64,000 bases of DNA from UBA7672 sp040398465 (GTDB lineage: Bacteria > Pseudomonadota > Alphaproteobacteria > Caulobacterales > Hyphomonadaceae), in assembly GCA_040398465.1 (NCBI GenBank), contig JBBAUA010000005.1, positions 1-64,000 on the forward strand, read 5' to 3'. The position numbers and the translations under genes were made by a program. This document shows, piece after piece, positions 42,241 through 50,785 of the stretch. Position 1 is the stretch's first letter. Every line of letters starts with the position of its first letter. Below the pieces are notes generated by a model. The model was not told the DNA's origin and did not search any database. It worked only from the letters and a program-made list of their open reading frames with translations.

Positions 42241-44769
42241 CTACCCCCCGCTCACCCGTTCAACCGTGCCCGCCCCGCCGTCCAGCCGCACCGTATCGCC
42301 TGTCTTCAGCCACTGCGTCACCCCCTTGAGCGACACCACGCACGGCACCCCCATCTCCCGCGCAACGATGGCCGAATGCGAGAGCAGGGAGCCCCGCTCT
42401 GCGATCACCCCCGCCGCATTGGCGAACACCGCGATCCAGCCCGGATCAGTATGCCGCGCCACCAGGATTTCACCCGCGCCCAACGCCTCGACCCGCGGAT
42501 CCTCGATCACCCGCACCTTCGCCGTCACCACACCCTTGCAGCACCCCAGCCCCTTGCGCATCTCGCCGCCCTCGCCAGCGACAGCCGCCTGCGCCGTCAG
42601 CCCAGCCACGCCCGTCACATGCGCGCCCGAAACGCTGAACCGCTCCGGCGGATCGGGTCGCGCAATCTGCCCCGCATGCTCCGCCGCCCGCAAGCGCACC
42701 AGCGCCTTCAGATCCTGCGTGATGCCAGCGCCTTCAACGGCGCCCAGCAGCTCCTCCACCGTCAGATTGAACACATCGCGCTGCTGCTCCAGAACGCCAG
42801 CGGCGCGCAACCGCGCGCCAAGCGCGAGGAAGATGCGCCGCACCCGCCCGAACAGCCGCGTCCGCTCGAACCGCAGGTTCTCGCGATCCCGCACCCGCGC
42901 CTTCGCCCAGTCCACCAGCCACCGCGCCAGCACGCGCTTGCCGAAATCAGGGATCAACCGATGCAGGTCCTGCCTCGCCTCCTGAACAGCCTCCGTTCCC
43001 CGCGCCGGCGCCGCTGCCGCCACCGCCATCAGCACCTGCGTGGGATCCTCATGCAGCGTCCGGCTCTCAAGCTTCAGTTCCTGCGTGCACCGGTCGCCGA
43101 ACTTCGCGATGTAGCGATCGAACGCCAACCGCAATTCCGGTGTGGCGTCCACCGCCGTCCGATCCCCGGCCGCCAACCGAGCGATGACTTCCGGCCGCCC
43201 GCGCACCATCGCGCCCATAGCCCGGATGATCTTCGCCGGTTCCGCCGAAACAATATCGCCTTGCCCCATCAAGGTCGCCGACAGGTAGGCGACGCCCTCA
43301 TCGCCCGCCCACCTGGTCATCGACTTCTGCGCCGCGCCGAACGCAATCATGCAGAGGAAATCGTTGACCAGCGGCGCATCCCACTTCGCCAGCAGCTGCC
43401 GCTCCAGCAACCGGTACTCAGCAACCAGCTCCGTCGGCTGCATCGCATCGATCGCGCCGTCCGGCTTTGCCAGCGCCTGATTCAGCCGCGCGTAGAACTC
43501 GCGTATCGTCCCCTTGATCTGCACCTCATGCCAGAGCAGGCCCAGCCCCACGCGCACCAGTTTCAGGTTATCAACGAACCGCTCCAATCTGCTCGTCGAG
43601 GGCGGGGCGATGCGACTGGCCATATCCTCCGGCAGCGCCTCCGAGACGCCCATCATGCCTTCCATGAATTTCCGGTTCGCCTTGAACCCCGGAAACAGCG
43701 CCAGCGCGCGATACCAGTTCAGCAGGTTGTAATAGACCCGCCCATCCACACGCCCGAGCATGTTCTCGAACACCGCGCGATGCTCTTCGACATCCGCCGC
43801 TGGCACGCCCATCAGTCGCGAGAAGGCTTGATACACATGGCTGTAGACATATCGTGCAAATGAAAACGTCAGCGGCGACGTGACCCCCGGATAACTCTCC
43901 ACGATGTTGGAGTTGTCCCAGATCGTGAGATCGCTCGACCTCTCCCCGCGTGGTTCCTCCCCGTGCAAGGGGGAGGACAGGACAGTCTCTCTCTCAACGT
44001 TTCCCAGCGTCGTAATCGGCCGTGCCTGCAACATGTGCAGTCCACGCCCATCGAAAGCCCATTCGATATCCTGCGGCGAACCAAAATGCTCCGCTGCCCG
44101 CCGCGCCATCGCCGCGACCTCCGCGCGCTCAGCCTCGCCAAGCACCGCCGCATCGCCCACCAGGTCCGCCTCGAGCGTCGCCCCGCCAGCGCCAACGCGA
44201 TAGCTGTCGCCATCCGCCTCGCCGCCGACCAGCCTGTCCGCCAGCCCCGCAATCGCGCTGATCACTACGACGCCGCGATCGCCCGACACCGGATCCGCCG
44301 AGAACGCCACGCCCGCGGCACGCGCTTCAACCATCACCTGAACCACAACGGCAGGCGGCTGCGGATCACCCGACAGCCCATGCGCCTGCCGATACTGCGC
44401 CAGCGTCTCGCTGAATCCCGACCGCCACACCCGATGCGCAGCAGCCGCCACATCGCCCGGCGCAACATTCAGCTCCGTTTCGAACTGACCTGCATGCGCC
44501 GACGCCGCGCCATCTTCCTCGCGCCCGGAGGAGCGCACAGCCAACCGCCCTGCCCCGCTTTGTGCAGCCAGTCGCGCTAACCCCTGATTCACTTCTCCGC
44601 GCGCGTCCGCCTTCAACCCGTCCCGATCAAAAGCCTCCGCCGCGATCACGAAGAACGCCGGCACCGGAAACGTCGCCGCCAGCTTGGCCAGCGCCGCGCC
44701 CTTGCCGCCAGCCAGCGCCGCCGACATCGCGGCCTCACCCGTCAACACATATCGGCGCGCGTCGCTCAC
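42241..44769 (-). CDS. PEP-synthase-related dikinase, rifampin-phosphotransferase-like layout
   Basis: 842 residues. The N-terminal ATP-grasp domain (about 1-270) has GGKGAALAKL and LAVRSSGREEDGAASAHAGQFETEL. A long middle region (about 290-740) has no PEP/pyruvate barrel. The C-terminal swivelling domain carries the phospho-histidine (His798) in RGSLLSHSAIVAREMGVPCVV. This ATP-domain, substrate-domain, His-domain order is that of rifampin phosphotransferases, which phosphorylate a small molecule using ATP. It probably modifies a pathway intermediate. It starts at GTG 44769, overlapping the UbiA stop by 4 bases. Confidence 0.85.
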   Translation of the reverse strand: MSDARRYVLTGEAAMSAALAGGKGAALAKLAATFPVPAFFVIAAEAFDRDGLKADARGEVNQGLARLAAQSGAGRLAVRSSGREEDGAASAHAGQFETELNVAPGDVAAAAHRVWRSGFSETLAQYRQAHGLSGDPQPPAVVVQVMVEARAAGVAFSADPVSGDRGVVVISAIAGLADRLVGGEADGDSYRVGAGGATLEADLVGDAAVLGEAERAEVAAMARRAAEHFGSPQDIEWAFDGRGLHMLQARPITTLGNVERETVLSSPLHGEEPRGERSSDLTIWDNSNIVESYPGVTSPLTFSFARYVYSHVYQAFSRLMGVPAADVEEHRAVFENMLGRVDGRVYYNLLNWYRALALFPGFKANRKFMEGMMGVSEALPEDMASRIAPPSTSRLERFVDNLKLVRVGLGLLWHEVQIKGTIREFYARLNQALAKPDGAIDAMQPTELVAEYRLLERQLLAKWDAPLVNDFLCMIAFGAAQKSMTRWAGDEGVAYLSATLMGQGDIVSAEPAKIIRAMGAMVRGRPEVIARLAAGDRTAVDATPELRLAFDRYIAKFGDRCTQELKLESRTLHEDPTQVLMAVAAAAPARGTEAVQEARQDLHRLIPDFGKRVLARWLVDWAKARVRDRENLRFERTRLFGRVRRIFLALGARLRAAGVLEQQRDVFNLTVEELLGAVEGAGITQDLKALVRLRAAEHAGQIARPDPPERFSVSGAHVTGVAGLTAQAAVAGEGGEMRKGLGCCKGVVTAKVRVIEDPRVEALGAGEILVARHTDPGWIAVFANAAGVIAERGSLLSHSAIVAREMGVPCVVSLKGVTQWLKTGDTVRLDGGAGTVERVSGG

Positions 44770-45737
44770 GATGGCAGCAACGACATCAGCAGCGGGATCA
44801 CGCCAAGCAGCAGGTAATTCCCCAGCACGAACACCGCCGTACCCGTCTCCATCTGCTTCACTTGTCTCGCCGCCGGCGCGCCCGCGTAATTGATGGCTGT
44901 CCAAGCAGCGAACATCGTCACGAGCATCAAGCCCACGAGCACAACCACACCGGCATCCGACCGCACATTGATGAAGGCCGACAGGGCCAGCCCCGCCAGC
45001 AACAGCGCCATCACCACAATGCCGGCGCGCTGCGCGCCCCACAGCCGCGAGTACGTTTCGACGCCCTCGCGCTCGCTCGAAGGCGCCCAGCTCTTTCGCG
45101 CGATCTCGATCACCGACCCGTTCACCAGCGACAGCAACAGGAACGCTCCCAGCGTCAGCCCGAAATTCTCATGCAGCGCCACGCCCGCCGGCAGCCAGTC
45201 GCACGCCGTCGCATAGAGATCGATCAGCGGCATGATCGCCATATGGCTCACCATGTAGATGATCGGCCGCTTCTTCAGCCAGGCGGGAACGAAGAACTCC
45301 TTCGTCATCACCGCCATCCACGCCCACACCAGCAGCAGAGGCCCCAGCAGCCGCCAGTCCAGCGCAACCGTCAGAGCGACCTGCGTGGCACCCACGCCAA
45401 TCGCCACAACGCGAAGCTCTGCCAGCGTAACCAGCCCGCGCGGCACCGGCCGCTCCGGACGAAACTTCGTGTCGTCCTCATTGTCCTTGTGCTCGTCCGC
45501 GACGCGCAGCTGAAAGAAGAATCCGAACAACACCAGCACCGCGACAACAATCGCCAGCACGCTGGGCGCTCCGCCGCGCAACAGCGCCGAAAGGCAAGTC
45601 GCCGACGCGCCAAACGCCGCGATCAATACGCCATGCTTCACCAGCGGGAAGCGCTCCGCCTGATACGCCCACAGCCGCGCGCCCAGTCCTCTGGCGTCGG
45701 GACCGCGCGTGTCAGACCGTGCAACGGCGTCGCTCAC
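44766..45737 (-). CDS. UbiA-family prenyltransferase
   Basis: 323 residues, about eight hydrophobic helices. The aspartate-rich diphosphate site is LRVADEHKDNEDDTKFRPERPVPRG (D81 to D85), with Ala where Asn usually starts the NDxxDxxxD motif. The second conserved stretch, IEIARKSWAPSSEREGVETYSRLWG, marks a UbiA subfamily. The enzyme moves a prenyl group from a prenyl diphosphate to an acceptor in the membrane. Second gene of the operon, coupled to HMG-CoA reductase by ATGA. Confidence 0.88.
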   Translation of the reverse strand: MSDAVARSDTRGPDARGLGARLWAYQAERFPLVKHGVLIAAFGASATCLSALLRGGAPSVLAIVVAVLVLFGFFFQLRVADEHKDNEDDTKFRPERPVPRGLVTLAELRVVAIGVGATQVALTVALDWRLLGPLLLVWAWMAVMTKEFFVPAWLKKRPIIYMVSHMAIMPLIDLYATACDWLPAGVALHENFGLTLGAFLLLSLVNGSVIEIARKSWAPSSEREGVETYSRLWGAQRAGIVVMALLLAGLALSAFINVRSDAGVVVLVGLMLVTMFAAWTAINYAGAPAARQVKQMETGTAVFVLGNYLLLGVIPLLMSLLPS

Positions 45738-47020
45738 GCCTTGCCCCGCGCCAGATTCTTGTGCGCGCTCGCAAACTCATGCGCGCACAGCGCCCCGATT
45801 ATCGACAGCTCGCCCGCAAGGCACAACGCCGCGACCACTTCGCCGAACTGCCGCACATTCCCTGCACCCCTGAGCCCGAGAATGTTGAGCCCCGCAGACT
45901 GTGTCGGCAGTCCCGTCCCGCCGCCAACCGTCCCAACAATGATGTTCGGCAGCGTCACCGACACGAACAGCCGGTCATCCTCGCGCATCTCGATCCGCGT
46001 GACGCCCACCGCGCTCTCCGCCACGCACGCCGCATCCTGGCCCGTCGCCAGATACAGCGCCGCGAGCCCGTTCGCGTAGTGCCCCTGAACGCCGATCGAC
46101 CCGGACATCACGCCCCCCAACGCCGACATCCGCCAGTACTGCTCCATGCGCTGCGGCGTGGTGTGAAGCTGCTTGCGGATCTGCTCGCCCGGAAGATCAA
46201 CCGACGCCGTCACCTTCCGTCCGCGCACGCCCATGAACGACATCGCCGACGCCTTCTTGTCGCCCGACAGGTTCGCCTCGACGAACCAATAGATCGGCTT
46301 GATCGGCGACCGTTCCTCGATCGCCTTGCACACCGCCTCGGTCGCGATGGTCACCATATTCTGGCCGGCCGCATCGCCGGTCGTGTAGCTGCACACCAGA
46401 TAGACATGGTCGCCCTCGACGTGCGGGCTCATCTCGACCAGCTTGCCGTGCCGCGTCGTTGTCTCCGCAGTCGCCTTCAGCAAGTCGAAATTCTCGCACA
46501 CCCAGGCGACGAACAGCCCCGCCTCCGTGGTCGACGCAAACGCAAACCCCGGCGAGCGATGCACGCCCTCGGCCAGCGTGCCCGTCGTGCACCCGCCCAC
46601 CGACGAGATAAGCCGCGCCCCGCGCCCATAGCTCGCAACCAGCGCCGCCTCGCTTGTCGCAAGCGGCACATAGTAATCGCCCTTCGCGAAAATCCCGTTG
46701 ACCCGCAGCGGCCCGATCACACCGACCGGCAGCCGCAACGTCCCGACATAATTCTCGATGTTGTGCTCGTAGCGCTCCAACTCTTCCTGAGCCCGCGCAT
46801 CATACAGCGTCTCCTTGTCAGCCTCGGTCGCGCCCGAATGCCCCACCAGCGTCTTCCAGTTCGCCGCCGTGAAGGTCGCCTCGATATGCTTGGCCGGACG
46901 TATCCACGGCTTCAGCGGAGTCACGGCATCCGGCCGCGTCCGCTGCGCGACCTCCGCCGACGTCCGTCCCGCCAACATCGCAGCGATCATCCGCCGGGCA
47001 GCATCAAAAGCGCTGGGCAT
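45734..47020 (-). CDS. Hydroxymethylglutaryl-CoA reductase, class I-like
   Basis: 428 residues, soluble (no membrane domain). It reduces HMG-CoA to mevalonate with NAD(P)H. Class I landmarks: ENYVGTLRLPVGVIGPL (90-105), the catalytic Glu in TSEAALVAS (E124), DKK (K255), GQDAA (D329), GGGTGLPTQSAGLNILG (367-382) and a C-terminal histidine in SAHKNLARG (H420). Sequence is divergent from eukaryotic and archaeal enzymes. Alphaproteobacteria normally make isoprenoids by the MEP pathway, so this gene is unexpected. AAGGGG lies 6 bases before its ATG. It heads the eight-gene operon. Confidence 0.9.
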   Translation of the reverse strand: MPSAFDAARRMIAAMLAGRTSAEVAQRTRPDAVTPLKPWIRPAKHIEATFTAANWKTLVGHSGATEADKETLYDARAQEELERYEHNIENYVGTLRLPVGVIGPLRVNGIFAKGDYYVPLATSEAALVASYGRGARLISSVGGCTTGTLAEGVHRSPGFAFASTTEAGLFVAWVCENFDLLKATAETTTRHGKLVEMSPHVEGDHVYLVCSYTTGDAAGQNMVTIATEAVCKAIEERSPIKPIYWFVEANLSGDKKASAMSFMGVRGRKVTASVDLPGEQIRKQLHTTPQRMEQYWRMSALGGVMSGSIGVQGHYANGLAALYLATGQDAACVAESAVGVTRIEMREDDRLFVSVTLPNIIVGTVGGGTGLPTQSAGLNILGLRGAGNVRQFGEVVAALCLAGELSIIGALCAHEFASAHKNLARGKA

Positions 47021-47110
47021 GAATCCCCTTCAACCGCCGCCCCGTGACCATTAGGGGTGCGACGTCGCCGCATAGATCGGGCTATTTGGGGAAAACTCAA
47101 GGCAGCGGCA

Positions 47111-47143
47111 GGGTAGGTCGGCCGCAAAGCGGCAACCTTGCCC
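47111..47143. other. Imperfect hairpin between lipocalin and HMGR genes
   Basis: GCCGC-AAA-GCGGC (47121-47133) is extended by GGGTAGGT on the left (47111-47118) and ACCTTGCCC on the right (47135-47143), giving an interrupted stem of about 11 pairs. It sits 90 bases before the HMGR start and 43 bases after the lipocalin stop. It may be a terminator without a strong T tract, a leader structure of the operon, or a REP-like unit. Confidence 0.4.
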
Positions 47144-47185
47144 TTACGCCTTCAAGGCGCTCGTGCGTGGCGCGAGCCGTGTCTC

Positions 47186-47731
47186 TTAGGCAGGCGGCTG
47201 AAGCGGGAAAACGAGCAGGCTGGTATCATATCCCCAGTTCTTTATCTTCGCGACCAGTTCGTCGATCAGCTTCTGGCCGGGCTGCGGATTGCGCGTGAAG
47301 ATGTTCACTTCGCCAAAGTCGGGCGTGACGGAGATGAACCAGCTGTAGTCGTCGGCCAATGCCGCAATCCAAGTTTCGCGGCTGACGAACAGGAAATAGT
47401 CGGCGCGAATCTTCGCGTTCGCGCCCGCGTCAAGAATATGCCCCGTTCCCTCAACCACCTTCTCGGGGCCATCGAGCGTCTTGTCCCGGCAGGAATCCCG
47501 CACATGCACTTGGTTGGGCTCGGTCTTCGGCGTATAGCGCGTGATCCCCGCGACGCAGCCCTCGAGCAGCCAGTTCGGCCGGAAGGCGATCTCGTGCCAT
47601 TGGCCGGTATAGAGCCGCGCGGCGTCGACCTTGGCGACGGGCTGTGGTCCACCTCCGGGCCCGGGCGAGGTGATGCACCCACTCATCATGGCGGACGCGG
47701 CGAGGCTGAGGGCGAGGACAAGCTGCTTCAT
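47186..47731 (-). CDS. Lipocalin lipoprotein (Blc-like)
   Basis: 181 residues. A lipoprotein signal with lipobox MSGC (LALSLAASAMMSGC) and the lipocalin opening LYTGQWHEIAFRPNW, a variant of GxWYEIAR, identify a bacterial lipocalin. The later ADYFLFVSRETWIAALADDYSWFIS fits the D-Y strand motif of the family. Blc-type proteins bind lipids such as lysophospholipids at the outer membrane. It is upstream of the HMGR operon on the same strand, 165 bases apart, with a hairpin between, so linkage to that operon is possible but weak. Confidence 0.88.
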   Translation of the reverse strand: MKQLVLALSLAASAMMSGCITSPGPGGGPQPVAKVDAARLYTGQWHEIAFRPNWLLEGCVAGITRYTPKTEPNQVHVRDSCRDKTLDGPEKVVEGTGHILDAGANAKIRADYFLFVSRETWIAALADDYSWFISVTPDFGEVNIFTRNPQPGQKLIDELVAKIKNWGYDTSLLVFPLQPPA

Positions 47732-47816
47732 GCCGTAGATACGCGCGAAGCGGTCAATTGGAGCACTACGCCGCGAAAGATTTGGCTAACCGCACGCCAA
47801 CGCTCATATTTCCCAC

Positions 47817-48845
47817 ATGATACGCCCCGAAGACCTGCTCTGCCCAACCCCGCGGGGCCTCTACTGCCCGCCCGGCGACTTCTACATCGATCCGGTCCGC
47901 GGTGGGGTCGATCGCGCCGTCGTCACGCATGGCCACTCGGACCACGCCCGCGCCGGCCACGGCGCCGTCCTCGCCACGCCCGAAACCATCGAGGCGATGG
48001 CGACCCGCTACGGCCAGGAATTCACCCGCGCCCGCCAGTCCGCCCCCTATGGCGAGACCAACCGCATCGGCGATGTTGATGTGACACTTCACCCCGCCGG
48101 GCACGTCATCGGTTCCGCCCAGGTCGAAGTTCGCTGGAAAGGCCTAACCATGGTCTGCACCGGCGACTACAAGCGCCGCGCCGATCCCACAGCCGCGCTG
48201 TTCGAAGTCGTTCCCTGCAACATCTTCATCTCCGAAGCCACCTTCGCGCTCCCCGTCTTCCGCCACCCCGACAGCAAGGTTGAAGTCGCCAAACTCCTCG
48301 CCTCCCTCCGCGCCTTCCCCGACCGCGCCCACCTCGTCGGCGCCTACGCCTTCGGCAAGGCCCAGCGCGTCATCCGCGAACTCCGCGACGCCGGATACAC
48401 AGAGACGATCTACATCCACGGCGCCATGAAGCAGCTTTGCGACATGTACAAACGCCTCGGCGTCGACCTCGGCCCGCTCGAAACCGCCACGCTGGAAAAA
48501 GGACAGCGCAAGGAGAACCAGAAGTTCGCCGGGAAGATCATCGTCTGCCCGCCGTCCGCCACCGGCACGCCTTGGGCCGAACGCTTCCCCGACCCGGTCA
48601 TCGCCTTCGCCTCCGGCTGGATGAACATCCGCCAGCGCGCCAAGGCCGGCGGCATCGAACTCCCCCTCATCCTCTCCGACCACGCCGACTGGGACGAACT
48701 CACGCAAACAGTCACCGACGTGAACCCCGAGGAACTCTGGGTCACCCACGGCCGCGACGACGCGCTCGCCCGCTGGGCCGAACTCAACGGCCGCAGGGCA
48801 AGACCGCTGCACCTGATCGGCTACGAGGACGAGGCGGGCGAATAG
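47817..48845 (+). CDS. Ligase-associated DNA damage response exonuclease (MBL/beta-CASP)
   Basis: 342 residues. The metallo-beta-lactamase metal motif THGHSDHARAGH (38-48) is followed by HPAGHVIGSAQVEV, CTGDYKRR and, later, SDHADWDELTQTV, the beta-CASP-type histidines. It matches the exonuclease of the four-part ligase-associated repair set (Lhr helicase, PdeM, exonuclease, ATP-dependent ligase). In most genomes it sits next to the ligase; here the ligase is 3.7 kb further on. Single-gene promoter region of about 85 bases separates it from the lipocalin. Confidence 0.92.
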   Translation: MIRPEDLLCPTPRGLYCPPGDFYIDPVRGGVDRAVVTHGHSDHARAGHGAVLATPETIEAMATRYGQEFTRARQSAPYGETNRIGDVDVTLHPAGHVIGSAQVEVRWKGLTMVCTGDYKRRADPTAALFEVVPCNIFISEATFALPVFRHPDSKVEVAKLLASLRAFPDRAHLVGAYAFGKAQRVIRELRDAGYTETIYIHGAMKQLCDMYKRLGVDLGPLETATLEKGQRKENQKFAGKIIVCPPSATGTPWAERFPDPVIAFASGWMNIRQRAKAGGIELPLILSDHADWDELTQTVTDVNPEELWVTHGRDDALARWAELNGRRARPLHLIGYEDEAGE

Positions 48846-48888
48846 TCCGCCCCTTTCCCGATCCGCCGGAGCACGGCATTACTGCCGC

Positions 48889-49623
48889 ATGCCTTACCGC
48901 ACGCTGAACGCCGCCAACATCGAAGCCACGATCGAGAAGCTGCACAAGCGGATCGTCGAGCGCTTTCCGGACCGCGGCATCGTAAGGCTTTGCGCGGAGC
49001 TCCTCACCATTGCGCGCGAGGACCGGGAGCGGCTTTCCTGGGTGGTGCGACCCAACCTTCTGGTCCGCACCGGCGTCGGCGTCGCGATCCTCCTCGGCGC
49101 CGGCGGCGTGATCTGGACGCTCCTCAATCTCGGCCCCCTGCGCGTCAGCACCGATGCCGTCGACCTGGTTCAGGGCGTCGAGGCCATCCTGAACATCGTC
49201 GCGCTGGCGGGCGCCGCGATCTGGTTCCTGCTCAATCTGGAATCGAACATGCGCCGCGACCGCGTCCTCGCCGACCTGCACGAGCTTCGCTCCATCGCCC
49301 ACGTCGTCGACATGCACCAGCTGACCAAGGACCCGACCCAGCTGCTCAAGGAATACACGTCAACGGCATCGTCGGACGTGCACCACATGTCCGAACTGGA
49401 GCTGCTCCGCTATCTCGACTACTGCAGCGAAATGCTGTCGCTCACGGGCAAGCTCGCCGCCCTCTACATGCAGGACATGCGCGACCCCGTGATCATCGAG
49501 ACAGTCACCGAGATCGAGGACCTCACCACCAGCCTCTCGCGCAAGATCTGGCAGAAGATCATGATCCTGCAGCAATCCTCGCGCGACGAGGCGCATCACG
49601 CGGCGAGCGTGCATGGCCGGTGA
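48889..49623 (+). CDS. Two-helix membrane protein, unknown
   Basis: 244 residues. An N-terminal polar region (about 1-58) precedes two hydrophobic helices (about 60-80 and 97-115), then a helical C-terminal half (about 120-235) that may form a coiled coil (ELHELRSIAHVVDMHQLTKD). No family recognised. It ends with an 11-base overlap into the next gene, suggesting co-transcription with it and probably with the exonuclease gene 43 bases upstream. Confidence 0.7.
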   Translation: MPYRTLNAANIEATIEKLHKRIVERFPDRGIVRLCAELLTIAREDRERLSWVVRPNLLVRTGVGVAILLGAGGVIWTLLNLGPLRVSTDAVDLVQGVEAILNIVALAGAAIWFLLNLESNMRRDRVLADLHELRSIAHVVDMHQLTKDPTQLLKEYTSTASSDVHHMSELELLRYLDYCSEMLSLTGKLAALYMQDMRDPVIIETVTEIEDLTTSLSRKIWQKIMILQQSSRDEAHHAASVHGR

Positions 49624-50266
49624 TCATCCCCGTGTCGAAGTCGCCTCGCGTGCGGAGCTGCGCGCCTGGCTGCAAGGCAACCACACGCGCACCACAAGCA
49701 TCTGGCTCGTGACGTGGAAGAAAGCAGCCGGAGCACGCCACGTCCCCTACGGCGACGTCGTCGACGAAGCGCTCTGCTTCGGCTGGATCGACAGTCTCCC
49801 ACGCAAGCTCGACGCAGACAGGACGATGGTGCGCCTCAGTCCACGCAAACCGGGCAGCGCGTGGTCGGCCGTCAACAAGACGAAGATCGAGCGGCTGCTC
49901 GCCGACGGCCGCATGACGAACGCGGGGCTTGCCGCCATCGATCGGGCGAAAGCAGGCGGCAGCTGGTCCCTGCTGGATTCCATCGCAACGCTGTCGCCAC
50001 CTCCGGATCTTGCGAAAGCACTCACCGCCGATCCCGCCTCCAAACTCAATTTCGAGGCCTTCCCCACATCGGTGCGCCGCGCCATCCTCGAATGGATCAC
50101 GCAAGCAAAGACGCCTGAAACGCGCGCGCGCCGCATCAATGAGACAGCAAGGCTGGCGGCCGACAACATCCGCGCCAATCATCCACGCCAGCCGAAATCG
50201 GCACCGGCGGCTAAAGCACCCGGAACCGCGCGTCCGCGCGCCCGATCACCTCGCCGTCAGCAGTAA
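49613..50266 (+). CDS. YdeI/OmdA-family protein
   Basis: 217 residues. Recognised by WLVTWKKAAGARHVPYGDVVDEALCFGWIDSL, the core of the YdeI/bacteriocin-protection family, and by the PRKPGSAWSAVNKTKIERL segment. The C-terminal AAKAPGTARPRARSPRRQQ tail is basic and disordered. Family members have been linked to antimicrobial-peptide or phage-related protection, with unclear mechanism. The ATG at 49613 overlaps the upstream gene by 11 bases, and the 3' end overlaps the convergent thioesterase gene by 56 bases. Confidence 0.85.
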   Translation: MAGDHPRVEVASRAELRAWLQGNHTRTTSIWLVTWKKAAGARHVPYGDVVDEALCFGWIDSLPRKLDADRTMVRLSPRKPGSAWSAVNKTKIERLLADGRMTNAGLAAIDRAKAGGSWSLLDSIATLSPPPDLAKALTADPASKLNFEAFPTSVRRAILEWITQAKTPETRARRINETARLAADNIRANHPRQPKSAPAAKAPGTARPRARSPRRQQ

Positions 50267-50636
50267 CGAACGCCTGCGCAAAGCACAGCGTCCGCCCCGT
50301 CTTCACATACTGCGTATCGAACGCCACCCACTGGCCCAGCTTCGCCGCGCCGATGAAGTCGGTCGCCATCGACACCGTCACCAGCCCGCCCTCCGGCTTG
50401 CGCCCCGCCGCCGTCAGCACCTGCACGCAGCTCAACCCCATCGCATTGTCCGCCAGCGCCGCGATCAACCCGCCATGCACCATCCCCCGCGAATTGGTGT
50501 GCGTTTCGCGCGCGTAAAGCCCGATGATCACGCGATCGTTTGTCCGTTGCGAATAGATCGGCTCCCACGGTTCGGTCAGTGGCGATTGCCGGAAGTGAGG
50601 CTCGAACCCCTGCGGCGGAGCGGGCAACGTACTCAT
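50211..50636 (-). CDS. PaaI-type hotdog thioesterase
   Basis: 141 residues, a hotdog-fold acyl-CoA thioesterase. The core motif HTNSRGMVHGGLIAALADNAMG holds the conserved H-G-G and aspartate of the PaaI group. Start at 50636 has AGGAGG 4-5 bases upstream; a longer start at 50684 is unlikely. Substrate unknown; such enzymes clear aromatic or medium-chain acyl-CoAs. It shares 56 bases tail-to-tail with the YdeI gene. Confidence 0.88.
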   Translation of the reverse strand: MSTLPAPPQGFEPHFRQSPLTEPWEPIYSQRTNDRVIIGLYARETHTNSRGMVHGGLIAALADNAMGLSCVQVLTAAGRKPEGGLVTVSMATDFIGAAKLGQWVAFDTQYVKTGRTLCFAQAFVTADGEVIGRADARFRVL

Positions 50637-50785
50637 CTGTCCTCCTGTCCGGCCGCGCGCGGGGCTGGATCGCCTCGCCGCCATCTCTCCGGAACTTCTT
50701 CCTCGATTACTGGACGCAGTATGCGCGAGGTTTTACCGTTAGCAACGCATCCGGCGACCAGATCGGAGCACCCAGGGAGAGAACA

